In this document: piece by piece, positions 11,901-23,900 of the stretch
Layout of the letters: the number at the start of each line of letters is the position of its first letter
How positions within the stretch are numbered: the stretch's first letter is position 1
Source of the DNA: Palaemon carinicauda
Lineage: Eukaryota; Arthropoda; Malacostraca; Decapoda; Palaemonidae
Direction: 5' to 3'
Assembly: GCF_036898095.1 (NCBI RefSeq)
Contig: NC_090746.1
Span: forward strand, 57,166,651 to 57,230,650
DNA length: 64,000 nt
Made by a program: the position numbers and the translations under genes
The notes under the pieces: generated by a model
The model's input: only the letters and a program-made list of their open reading frames with translations
The model's database searches: none
What the model was told of the DNA's origin: nothing

Positions 11901-14900
11901 GACCTGCGTCGTATTTTCCATTTTATGGTCAACCTATTGGGGGAAGTAGTGAAAGTAGAAGGGAAGCTGAATGAAGAATTATCAGCGTTGCTGATGAAGC
12001 TGCTGCTGATTGCCGAAACTACTCTTACCTGGTCGTTTATATCACTGCACTATATCCTTTTTATGCACCAATTTTATGTTTAGCAAATAAGGAAGGACCC
12101 TTTTTTATGAAAACTAAGTTTTTTTTAATTGTTTATAGTAGCTAATACAATATAAAGTACAGTATTTGGTAAATTACCTGTAATGAAATACAATACTGTA
12201 CTCCTGTCAAGGAAGTTCATCTTATTGGTTTGGTTTATCTGTCTGTATGTCTTAATAAAGTTACTTTGTTTTGGTGCAACAGACATATCTTCAGCTCTTT
12301 ACTATGGAGTACAGTATTTATTTCCGCGAAGCTGAAACCAGCTGATAATTTTTTTGTCAGGGTGTAAGGACCCACCGCTAGCTAGCAGGGCAGGTTAGCC
12401 CACCCACTCACGCCACCACTAGCAACTAACCGTAACTTTTTAATTCTGTTTGGTAAAGATGTAGTCTTTTCTCTTCCGCCAAACCTTTTAATCGGTTTCA
12501 CGATTAAAAGCAAGTGGCTTTATTCTTTTAGAGCTGCCCTCTTTGGGGCTCATGGGTTCCCCGTACCAGGCAAGGTACCAAGAGATCTTTGGCCTCTACT
12601 TCTGCCTGCCCCGGCATTCGCTCTGCTTCCGTGGGTGGACGGGAGCAGCTGCTGACAAGAACTCTTTGGAGTAACTTGTCGGGTAACCCTTTCGGGGGTA
12701 AACCCAGAAACGAGCTTCGGCTACGTTTCACAGGCAACACTTGAGCGTAGCTCGTTGACAGAAAGCAGAGAATACGGCCCGGAGGTTAACCTCCACCAAC
12801 CACTGTTCAACAATCTCCCGCTTGTGGGGAGAATAGCAGACGACGGCAACAGAGGTTGGTCGCCCTTCTTGTCAGCGGGAGAGACTGCCTTCATCTGTGT
12901 GATTTTCGGTTTTGGGGATTCCTACGGCAGGAATTGGATTTCTCCATGCCCTGCCCTTGCTTTTTGGAGCTTGTCGACGAATGAGTTAGGTGATTGCTTA
13001 CAATTCCTACTCATCGCCGCCGTACCTTCAGGGTACAAAACGAGTCTAGTTGCAACTTCCCTCTGGGATCTTAGTTGCAGATTGGGACGACTGCTAGCCA
13101 CCTCCTCTCTCATCGGGGTTCTTACCACATCGTACCTTTGGGCATAGCAATGTAAGGCCAAGCCCTTCAGGATCTGTGCCTCATATTTTAACCTTTGACG
13201 AGGGAGAAACGGCTGTTGTGTTCCCATCTGAGGGGATGACATACGGCTTTGCACCACCCCCTTTCGGTGGTTAGGATGAGCAGAAATACTTAGCAAGGAC
13301 TTTAGTTTTGCAGAGAAGTCATGCAGTGTTGCCTACCCATCCACTGAACTCTAGCAAGGTGGGAGGGCGAGCTCTTCTGCCTGACGAAGGTCTGCGTGTT
13401 GCTCGCCTTAGTACCTATGGCGGGCTTGCGAGACCCTACCCGCTATAGCTAGCATGCTCTACTCCAGTAGTTCACAGAGCTTCAGTATGCTGTTGTTCAG
13501 TAACTGGAATACAAAGTTGCCCTATAGGGGTATTACTTTCGGTAAAGCCGAAAGGACGAGCCATTATAATTTACCGAGGATTAACTATCCATCCCGCTAG
13601 TTAGTGGGGGTTAGGGGGGATAGCTAGCAATCCCTCTCAATTACGCACCTGTGACTGTGCTTCACTTTACTTTTGGCTCGGAGGGAGAGCGGTTGTTGCT
13701 GCTTTTCCTCCACGCCTGTTTCGGACTGCCATTAATCTTAGTCTTTTTTAACTAATGTTTGTTCCAACACAGAGTACTTACCTCGAACTACTTTCTTAGG
13801 AGTATCTGGGATCTCCTCCCAATCGTCCAGAGTTGTGTGTAGTTTACCCTACTCCTGTTTTCTATGAGGGGTAACCTCAGGCGGAGTGATACGCGCCCCG
13901 AGGCTAAACCCGGGTCAGAGAGCATGCTTGCTCAGGTCTCGATCCCCAGTAAGTTTTCTGGTCGCGTCGCGATATCATCTCGACGCTCTCTTCACCCAGT
14001 GCGACCTTTTGTGTCCCCGACCCCTTTGTGTCTCGCACGGTCCCCACGTGGTACCTTGTGCTTTCCCTTATCCTTTTCCCTTTGTGTTCCTGTGTCTCGC
14101 GGTGCTTTACTAGTGCGTTATGGAGCATCTCCGACGTTGTCCTGGGCCTGTGGCCGGTAAATCGTGTGGTGCTTTCCTGTCGAAACCTGAAGTTGACCCC
14201 CACTCCCTGTGTTCGTCGTGTAGGGGCAGTGTGTGTTCCCCTACAGCCATGTGTCCGGAGTGTGAGTCCTGGAACGAGGTGCAGTGGGTGCGTTACGGCA
14301 CCAAAAAGAAGAAGGCATCTAAGAGATCGCCTTAGAAGCCGAGCGTCTCTTCTCCTCTTGCTTCGCCGGGCGTATCGTCAGACAGAGCCTCACTGCCGCC
14401 TTCCCCTACCCAGAGTAGGGGACGAGGTAAGTTAGTTGCGGGGAAGAGGCCTGTGGCCCTTCCCCAGGAGTCTGATTTGCGGGATAGTGTTGTTGTGGCG
14501 TCATTCCAGGAAAGTGAGGGGCCTGAGGGAGGGACGGGAGTGTGTTCGGGGGACAGAACCCTGGTGCAAGCAGGGCCCGTCTTATCTGATGATCCTATGT
14601 GGGGAAAAACTGTGCCTACCTCTTCTCCCGCCTCTTGGGCGTGTTTTTCAGGTACTTCCGCAGCCGAGGGCGCCGCCGAGAAGGAAGACTCGCCGCTGTT
14701 GGACTCCCTCGCGTGGGTGCCGCCGAAGACGCCCTTTAGGTCTCCGCTGAGGATGGAGGAGGGGTTTGAAACCTGGTACCCCAACGAGGAACTCCCACGC
14801 TCCCCCCCCAGCGCCTTCAGCTACGTTTCCGGCCGTCTTCCTACAGCCCTCGTCTCCTATCGAGCGTCGCGTGGACCCACCTACGACGCTGCACGAGTCG

Positions 14901-17900
14901 GGCCCGCCGGTGAGATCATACAAGTCCTCGAGCTCCTCGGTGGAGGCCTACTCGTGCTCCTCGGAAGACGGAGCCCCGAGGGACCATAGAAGACACCACG
15001 AGAGGTCCCGCAGGAGACGCTCTTGTTCTGGTTCCCGCTCCAGATCCTGCCACGTGGGTAGGCGATGTAGATCCCCCAAGAGGAAGTTTAGGAGAGCTGG
15101 CTCCCCAGGGGAAGAGTGGGTCTTCATCCCTCGTAGCTAACTGCATGAGTTGTCGGCAGTTCCGAGCTCCTCGGGCTGGCGTCCAAGAGCTCGCTCACCA
15201 GAGAGGTACGTATCCAGCGATCGACAGAGGGAGTCGTCTCCTCAGGTCCCAGCGGACAGGTGTAAGTCCGCGAAGGTTCCGACTCCATCCGCCCAGCGGG
15301 GAGAGTCGCCCCTTCGGTCTGGCAGCTGCGTCCCGACCACCAAGTCAACGTCGAGTCTGCAAGAACGAGAGAAGCAACTCCCTTCGACGGGCAATCCCGC
15401 AGATACCTGGACCTCCGTAAGCAGAGATAAGCCCAGGACGGAGGCCTCTGTCCCGACGGCGATGCCCGTCCTACGCCCTGAGCCGCCGAAGTTAGACCAA
15501 GCTAAGATGCTTCCTCTTCTCCGAACGGCGCCCGCCATCGGAGGACCTCCATCGCAGACAGTAGAGCGTCCTACGGAAGAAATGGAAGACAATGCAGAAG
15601 GTTCAGCAGCAGAGGTTTCGGCCTACAGGAGGGTGATAGGACTCATCAGGAGGCATCACAGGCTGGACGAACCCGAGCCCTCCTCCGACGAAGTCTGGCT
15701 CTCGAGCCTCAGCAGGATGGTGGATGCCCCTGTACAGCAGAGACCTTCGCTAGCCCTTCCGTTGGCCAGGGATGTTAGGCTGGGTAGGGCTCACGTGAAC
15801 AAGAACGTGGCCAACCATGCAGAAGCCCTCAAGACCCAGAGCTCCTCCAAGCTTCTTCAAGGCCTAAAAACCCAGCCTGGGCACACCAACAGGGCATCCG
15901 CCTGATTCGGTACCTGGATGACTGGTTGTTGCTTTCAGCCTCAGGGGAAGTACTGAGGGAGCAAGGCGCGAAGCTCCTGCGATTCTGCAACGTCCTGGAT
16001 ATCATCATCTACTTAGAGAAGTCCCAGCTGATACCCCCCACCAGAATGACCTATCTCGGAATGGTCCTAGACTCCCGGTTGGCGAGAGCTTTCTCTTCCG
16101 TGGAGAGACTAGACAACTTAGACCATTTCCTCCGGCCCTTCCTGTCGGGCCAGCCCAGGAGAGCCAAGGACTGGCAAAGACTGATAGACCACCTCGTGTC
16201 ATTAGAGAAGGTAGTCCCCCAGGGGAGACTCAAACTCAGGGGAGTTCAATGGAATCTGAAGGAGATCTGGAACCAGAGAGACATCCCCCACATGGTGGTC
16301 CCGGTGTTCCCGGAGACTAAAGAAGTCCTAGAGCGGTGGATTGCCAGATCGAACACCCTCAAGGGAATGCCCTTTGCAGCCGACCCTCCGGAGATGCTCC
16401 TGTTCACGGACGCATCCAAGGAGGGGTGGGGTAGCCGTCTCCTCAGCAGGACAGCGAGAGGAAGTTGGACGGACGAAGAGAAAAACCAGCACATAAACGT
16501 GCTAGAGATGTTGGCAGTGCGAAGAGCGTGCCTAGAGTTCGTCCATCCGCTCCTGGGAAACACCGTGGCACTGATGTGCGACAACGCCACGGTGGTGGCC
16601 TACATAATGAAACAAGGAGGACTATAAGCAAAAGAATTGTGCGTCCTCACGATGGGGCTACTGGAATGGGCCGAAGGGGAACAGATCAAGATCTCAGCAA
16701 GGTTCATTCCAGGGAAGAGAAACGTCCTGGCCGACGGCCTCAGCAGAATGGGTCAAGTGGTAGGATCAGAGTGGTCCTTGCACCCGGTAGTGGCCAAAAC
16801 CCTCATTCAGAAATGGGGATCGCCAGTGTTGGACCTCTTCGCAACGAGACTGAACGCACAGCTCCCCGTGTTTTGTTCTCCTGTGCCAGATCCGGAAGCG
16901 GCATTCGAGGAGGCCTTCCAGCACTCTTGGGACAACCTCGACGTTTACGCCTTCCCTCCCTTCGGGATGCTCAGACAGGTCCTCAACAGGGTGAGGCGAG
17001 CGGACAACCTGTGGATGACTTTGGTAGCGCCCTGGTGGCCGGAGAGAGAATGGTTCGCGGATCTAAAGGAACTGGCGCGCCTTCCACCTTGGCCCCATCC
17101 GGAAAAGCCAGACCTTCTCTGGCAGCCCCATTTTCAAAGGTTCCACGAAAACCCTCGGTCCCTCCGGCGTCACGCGTGGAGGTTATCGAGCGTCTCCTGA
17201 AGAAGGAGGGATATTCTTCGAAAATGGCAACAAGGATGTCAGGGTATCTGAGGCATTCATCAGCAGCAGTATACCAAGCAAAGTGGGCCACGTTCACTAA
17301 GTGGTGCGTCTCGAGGAACATCAAGCCATTAAGGGCCTCCATTCCAGAGATAGCGGACTTCCTGGTCCATCTCAGGGACGAGGTAAACATGTCCATCCCA
17401 GCCATAAAAGGAGTCCGAGCTGCTCTGGGTCAAGTCTTCCTCCTAAAGGGCATCGACCTGGGTGCCTCCAGACATATCTCGATGCTCATTAGGATCTTGG
17501 AACAATCGTGCCCCCCTGTCCGCAGACTAGGTGCTCCTCCCAAGGGAGTTTTTTGTTACATAATTTGTTTTATTTTCCCTCAGCGATGCCGTTTTTTCTT
17601 GTTCGGCTATGATAGCTAACGTAGAAGAGCAGTGCCTTTTCTTTTGTGGGGAATCTGCTGTCACTGCGCCATCACTTACCAATTCTCCTGCGCCTGCTGT
17701 GGCAGCTCCTGGTCAACATACTAACCTCAAGGAACTAACTCCGGCTATGTTTTCTCAGGTAGTGCTCAATGCAGACCTTTAACTTGTACAAGGCTTGTTG
17801 ATGGGGAGCAAAGGCTGCTGCCCGGAGGTCCGCCTCCAGGTGTTGGACAGCTTTCCATTCCGAGGGAGAGTTTCCTCCCCAGGTGTTGGGCTGTTTTCCC

Positions 17901-20900
17901 TTCCGAGGGAGAACTTTCCTTCATCATCTTTGTTGTCTCTCCTGCGTATGTTCACTTCTCTTGTTCGCGAGAGACTGTCCATAGAGACACCACTTCAGAG
18001 TCCTTCCAGAGATTTTCCTGCTGGTGATCGTCATCGTCATTGGCGAGCTCGCTGAGTTCGTGGTCCTCCTCGTTGCCTCAGACATCTCTTTGACATTTGG
18101 CAAAGAGTCTTCTTTCTTACTTGTCTTCAACTTCTGCCAAACGATCCCCTTAGAAGGATCGTTCTAGGACCTTGTGATATTGTCAGTCTTCCTGTTCTCC
18201 CGCTGGTTACCGACTCTCGCCTATCTTACCGGACTCTCCTTGGACTTGCCGTTCGCCAGCCTTGCGGCGTTCGCTTGTCCAACACTTTTCTCCGACCTCT
18301 GGCCATTGAACTGCTGCTCTCTGATTGGCAATCTTCAACTTGCTGATCACCGATTATCAATCGTCAGCTTGCCGATCGCTGATCACCGATTATTATCAGT
18401 TGTCAGCTTGCCGATCGCTGATCATTGATTATCAGTCGTCAGCTTGCCGATCGCCAGTTCGCCGATCTCCGATTGCAAGCTTGCTTTCTCCAATCGTTCG
18501 CCGATCGCCGATCTCCAGCTCCCCTACCACCAATAGGGAGCTTGTTTGACGCCAGCTCTCCAACCTACCGATCGCTGATTGTTAGCTCGCTGAATGCAGA
18601 TAGCTAGCTCGCCGAACGCCAACTCTACGATCTTCGAACCATACTGCTGTTCCTCAGCTCATCCGATTGATTGATCGTTATCTCAGACCACCGATCGTCG
18701 GCTTGCCAACCTGCCGATCTCAGATCCCCAGCCTGCTGGTCTGCGATCGCCAACTTGCCGATCGTCGATCCATTCTGCTGTTCCTCAGAGCTCACCTATT
18801 TTGTAGCTCTCCAATTGTCTGCACGCTGATTGCCAGCTCATCAATCGTTAGCCTACCTCATCAGCTCGACGATCGCCGATCGCAAGCTTACCGATCGCTG
18901 ACCGCTGATCACCACACCGATCGCCGATTGCCTGCATTTCCTTTCGCTGATCGCCGATCACCCATCTCCAATAGGTATCTTACTGATCGCCCTTTCCTGT
19001 GACCTCCATCTTGTTGTTCGCCAGCCTTGCAGTGCTTGTCAAGTCACCCTCCGTTTGCCGTTCACCAATGGTTAGCCACTCACTGCTTGCTAACAGTTAG
19101 CCATTCGCTGCTCACCAACGGTTAGCCGTTCGCCACTCGCATAGGGTTGGCTGCTCATCTTCCGCTCACCAACTGCTGATATGCCGATCGACACGCCGAC
19201 AGCTCTCTGTCAACTGGAAGTTCGCCGACAGCTCTCCGTTCACCAGTGGTTTGCCACTCGGCAGCCTTACACTGCTTGGTGGTCACCCTCTATTCTTCGT
19301 TCACCTGCTACTCTTTTCTTCAAAGAGATCGGAAGACAAACGACACCAGCTCCTTGCTACTCGCCCATTGCCATCGCACCGATTCCCTAAACAGTCAGCA
19401 GGCAAACGGCAGTCCCCATCAGCAGCTCGTCGAGAGGTGACTAATTGCGAGCACTCTCCGACAGCACAGCGGCCACGAAAACCAGCCCTTGACCATCGTC
19501 AATTTTCACCAGAATTCCGTCATTCTAAGGAACAGCGTCACCCCCTGCAGGTGTCTAAGCAAAAGTAGCACACACAGCTTCAGCTCACTGTTACCACAAG
19601 TAGCTCTACTTCAATAGCAAGTAGCACACACAGCGTCAGCTCACTGTCTCCATAAGTAGCTCTACTTCAATAGCAAGTAGCGCACACTTACTGGTTCTAG
19701 CCATAAAGTTAAAATCCAATGCTCTCCTCGTGAGTGCTGGCCAGCGTTTTGCCAGTGTCAGATGAAGGTCTCTGATTCTTGTCAGGGAAAAAGCGTTTAC
19801 TGGCAAGCCTATACGAACCTGCCTAGAGTTTGTGTTCTTTGCATTCTGAGTCAAACCCTTACATGCCAGACCGCTTCTTCATTAGAAACTCATCCCTGAG
19901 AAGTTTTACACAACTAATGGAGTTTGTTAAAACTCCATAATGAGCTTAAACAAACTTTTTCTGTAGTGCATGTGCTCTCGCCAAGACAAAACATCAGGGT
20001 CATTGCCACAAATATGGTTTACTATTAATTGTTTGAGTCCACTGCATGCGCTCATTGTGCCCCGGGGCACAACATGTTTTCGTTAAAACGTTGAGTTTCG
20101 TAAAACATAATCTTTCTAGGCTATTTTCTCTGGCTGTGTTTCCTAACGGAATGGATAGCTCTTCGAAGCACTCCCACAATGAGATGGTGAGACATAGCCT
20201 TACAAGGTTATTTTCTCAAGCCTCTTGTCCCAGGGAAACTCTATTAGCTTCTGCTTATATTTACTAATGATAGTGAGCCCCACCCACAATTCGGCCAGAC
20301 AAATGTCAGCTTCTCATTACGTTTTTTATCAATAGCAAGCCCCGCCCACAAGGTGTCTAGACTAACATTGTCAGCTTCTCATTACGTTTACGCAAGTTAA
20401 CAAGCTCCGCCTACAAGGCAGACAGACAAACGTTTTCAGCTGCTCATTACGTTTAAGAACTTTAGCAAGCCCCGCCCAAAGGGTGGGCTGGAAAACCAGT
20501 GGAGGTATGATCGCTACCCTAGTTGTGTGTGTTTTTTATTTTCGTGGGCCCATGCCCTCACATTTTAAAACCGCTACAGCTAGTTGATGATCATATTCCT
20601 TTGGCAATGATGTTGCGATTTGTCGCATATATATTATTCTCGCAACCGAGCTCAAACTTGTTTTCAAACGTTTACCTGGAGGCAAAGAAGTTGCATATGC
20701 ACGGCTACACGTGCGTGAGAGTAAGCGGTCTTTCTGCCGACAAGGACTTTAGACCATCTTACAATTAAAACTCTGTTTTAATAAATCATTAGTGCTGAAA
20801 GCTATATATCTTATGGAAAATCAGGTTTTGCATTACTACCCTCCCGTAACCAGACATAAGTGTTCTACCCGCAAGTAGCGTGCCTGGCAGTTCCCTCCTA

Positions 20901-23900
20901 ACTTTTTGATTGGGGGTCTTAGTTTTTAAAAGATAATTCAACCTTAAACTTCACATAGAGAATCTTTGTTCGGAAAGGAAACATTTGAAACTTGTGCCAG
21001 TTTTGCTGATCAGAAACGAAGAAATACAAACATTTTCTGAGGAAGGAGGTGGTCCTTGATCAATGTTCTCCAACGGAGTTCTGGACACAACTAATAATTC
21101 GGGCTACCCCTGTATGTTCGTCCTTCTCCCTGATCTGTGTTACTGGTTCGTAGATAGACTTATGCATACATTATCTGTCCAACAATAGATAAAAGATGAA
21201 TCAATCTAATCTTGTAGCTGTGTGCGATCGGTCATTACCGACTAGTCTCTTGCCCGACAGCGATCGCTAAGGAGAATCTCTGTAATAACATCTTCCTCTA
21301 GGGCTTACTGGCTATCCTGGTTTACCGATCTGTAAGCTTACTTACTCGGCCAACTCCCACTGGATTGGAGGCAGCTGGAAGACGGGATATTCTCCCCCCC
21401 TCAACAGAGATGTAGTAAAAATTGATGCATTGTGCAAATTGTTGGGTATGAAGTTGAATCCTAACAAAACTCAAAGTATGATTGTAAGTAGGTCAAGGAC
21501 AGTGGCTCCTCACCACCCGGATCTCGGCATTGATAATGCTTCTTTAAATTTGTATGACACTTTTAAAATTTTAGGTGTGATTCTCGACAGCAAATTTGCT
21601 TTTTAGAAATATGAGGTCTGCGTATTTTGCCCCCAAAATCACCCTGTGCCTTGACACTAAGAAAAAGTTGTTTAGGGGAGTTGGATAACGCTCAAACACC
21701 CAACTAATGTCATACAAGCACTCACCATACATAAAATATAGACGTACAATAATATCATTCATAAGTAATAAATAAATTTATTTTTAAATTTCCATTTGTT
21801 TAATGAAGTACTGAAGCAAGTTATTTGTTTATTTTGGTGATCAGTTGATGACTCGCCAACCCCTTTCTAAAAGCAAACATGCCAACGAGTGGTCTCCTAG
21901 CAGACGATTCTGTGCCATATTAGTTGTTTATGCTGTATTCATCTTTTTTCTCATATTTTGTTAATATTTTGTGATAAAGAAATGTTTTGATAACAATTTT
22001 GTTGCCTGAGTTCCAAAATAGTACAAACAGAGAGATGTTGAATACGACCTTGATAAAAACGTCTCACTGTTAGTTGAATGCAGTGTTACCAAGTTAGAAG
22101 AAAAATATCTAGACGTATAGTCCCATACATTAGCAAAAGTATTCCACCTAGAGGAATTTCTAGAGACTTCTTTGATCAATAATTAATTTGTGTGGAAATG
22201 TGTAGGCTATACTGTATAAGGAGTTTAGGAAATAATATTGGAATTTTACTTCTTTACCAAAAGTTGATTAAGAACATTTGGCAACTCTGCGTTCATGTAA
22301 ACAACACTTGAAACATTGTGACGAAACTAAATGTGTAGTTGTGGTGGCAACTATGACAGGTTTAAATGTTTCTAACATGAGACTGTAATAAAATTGGGAT
22401 AACCAGCATGTAACTAATTAATATTAACTTAAACATTTCATAATACAACCAAAATATGAAAATGTACTGTGCCTAACAAAAATCACAGACTAGGAATTCC
22501 TGCTAGGATAGTTTGTAAAATCCTCAATTTCTTTTTTTCAAAAAACTTCTTTGGGTGCGTCTTACCACTTGTAGCTTCTTATGACACGGGAAATATGGTA
22601 CGTATTTCTTGGGTAGCTAAATTAATTATATTTATTTATTTAAAAAAAAAAACTTGATGCCTTTATTCTTTCCTTAACTTTAACACACTGCCTAAACGTT
22701 TAATGAGTGTCTTCGAACAAGATCAGAACCCGTCTCTTAGACCAGGACAGCAGTGGAGGGAAACATTCCTTGATCCAACTATTGTACAATTATTCTTTAA
22801 GGTGAGAAATTCATGATTTAATTTCTTGTATTATTTGCAATTTACACTTTTCAAAATTTAAATGTAACCTGATTATGTAGTGAAACTCAAGATTTGAAAG
22901 GAATAAGCTTATATAAGAACATATCTATACTGTGATCATATATGTTGTTTCATCTGTATCTATCTTACAGTTATATTGGCGTGTGCGAGAGGACTGGGAA
23001 CTTGGACACCATGCACTGAATTGTCTAGTTCAGTTGGCTTCCTTAAATGGTGCAGTGCTTATAAATCGTGAAGTTCGCATTAAATATCTCACACAATATC
23101 TTGAGTGCCTCTTCTCTTTGCTTTCCAGGTAAGAACAGATTCAGGTACAGTAACATAATGTATACAGTAGTAGTAATTTTTGTAACTATACTCATATTGT
23201 TCAGTTCTTTTCTTTTGTTTTGTATGCCATTTTAGAGTATCATGTTGGTTATTAAACCTTTTTTATTAGGGTGCATATGTTGTTATAATCGTATTCAGGG
23301 ACTTATGAGCCAGTGGTATTTTTTTCCTTACAGAGGGTGCTATATCAGGCAAGTTTAGTTTCACCAATTACTAATGCCTTTTTGTTTTGTGCCTCTTTTC
23401 GTGGGTTATTATAGTGCGAGTGGTGTCATCAGTTCAGTGGATAAGTTTTCTGATAAGTGTTTGTTCGCTTGCCTTGTGGTTTTGAATTTTTGATAATTCT
23501 TTAAAAGTTGCACACCATGTACTAATTTTTGAGTGACATTTTTTCCCTAATCTCTTTTTGTGATTAATATTGAGTACTGCTTCTCCCATCTCCTGTGTAA
23601 TAGATAAACATATTTATAGGTGGAGTAGCTATTCCCATAACCATTGAGTGTTTTGAATTGTGTCAGTAGTGGTTGCTTAACCAACTTGAAGGCATTTTAA
23701 AAAAGGTGATTGAAATTTTATCCAATTTTTATTTGTTACAATCCAAAAACAAAACCCTTGTCATTTATTTGAAGTATGATATTAGTGAACCTGAAAATTT
23801 GTCTATTAGAATTTATAATGAGGTGTAGGTAGTTACTGGTTGGTATTTCTGGGTGCCCTGCCTCCCTACCACTCACTGAGTAGCCTTTTTTTTTCTGGTC

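Larger units (their letters stand above)
12290..17560 (+). mobile_element. DIRS-like retrotransposon copy 2 (DIRS-2), truncated
   Basis: In order: a 5' non-coding region (12290-13860), a Cys-rich module and gag (14120-15905), RT/RNase H (15893-17200) and the start of a tyrosine recombinase (17160-17555) that overlaps the RNase H frame. The RT lacks its N-terminal half because gag runs straight into the YLDD region at 15895. The recombinase stops being recognisable at about 17550, before its catalytic part. Sequence is GC-richer and clearly a different family from DIRS-1/3/5. It sits in the U12 intron, sense to xpo4. The exact left boundary is an estimate. Confidence 0.82.
12052..22688 (+). 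other. xpo4: U12-type AT-AC intron of xpo4 (10.6 kb)
   Basis: The 5' end reads ATATCCTTT (12052-12060), the U12 donor consensus. At 22670-22678 lies TTCCTTAAC, an exact match to the U12 branch-site consensus. The intron then ends in AC at 22687-22688, about 11-12 bases after the branch adenosine, inside the normal U12 window. Splicing here keeps the frame and gives exactly the same number of residues between the conserved Trp and the conserved Phe-Glu pair as in vertebrate exportin-4. The intron has been enlarged by DIRS-2 and other repeats. Processing needs the U11/U12-U4atac/U6atac spliceosome. Confidence 0.88.

Noticed and set aside
14332..14784. 150-residue minus-strand frame
   Set aside because: Antisense of DIRS-2 gag with no known motif.
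18320..19000. Repeat array resembling a CRISPR
   Set aside because: No constant repeat length or unique spacers, and the genome is clearly eukaryotic.
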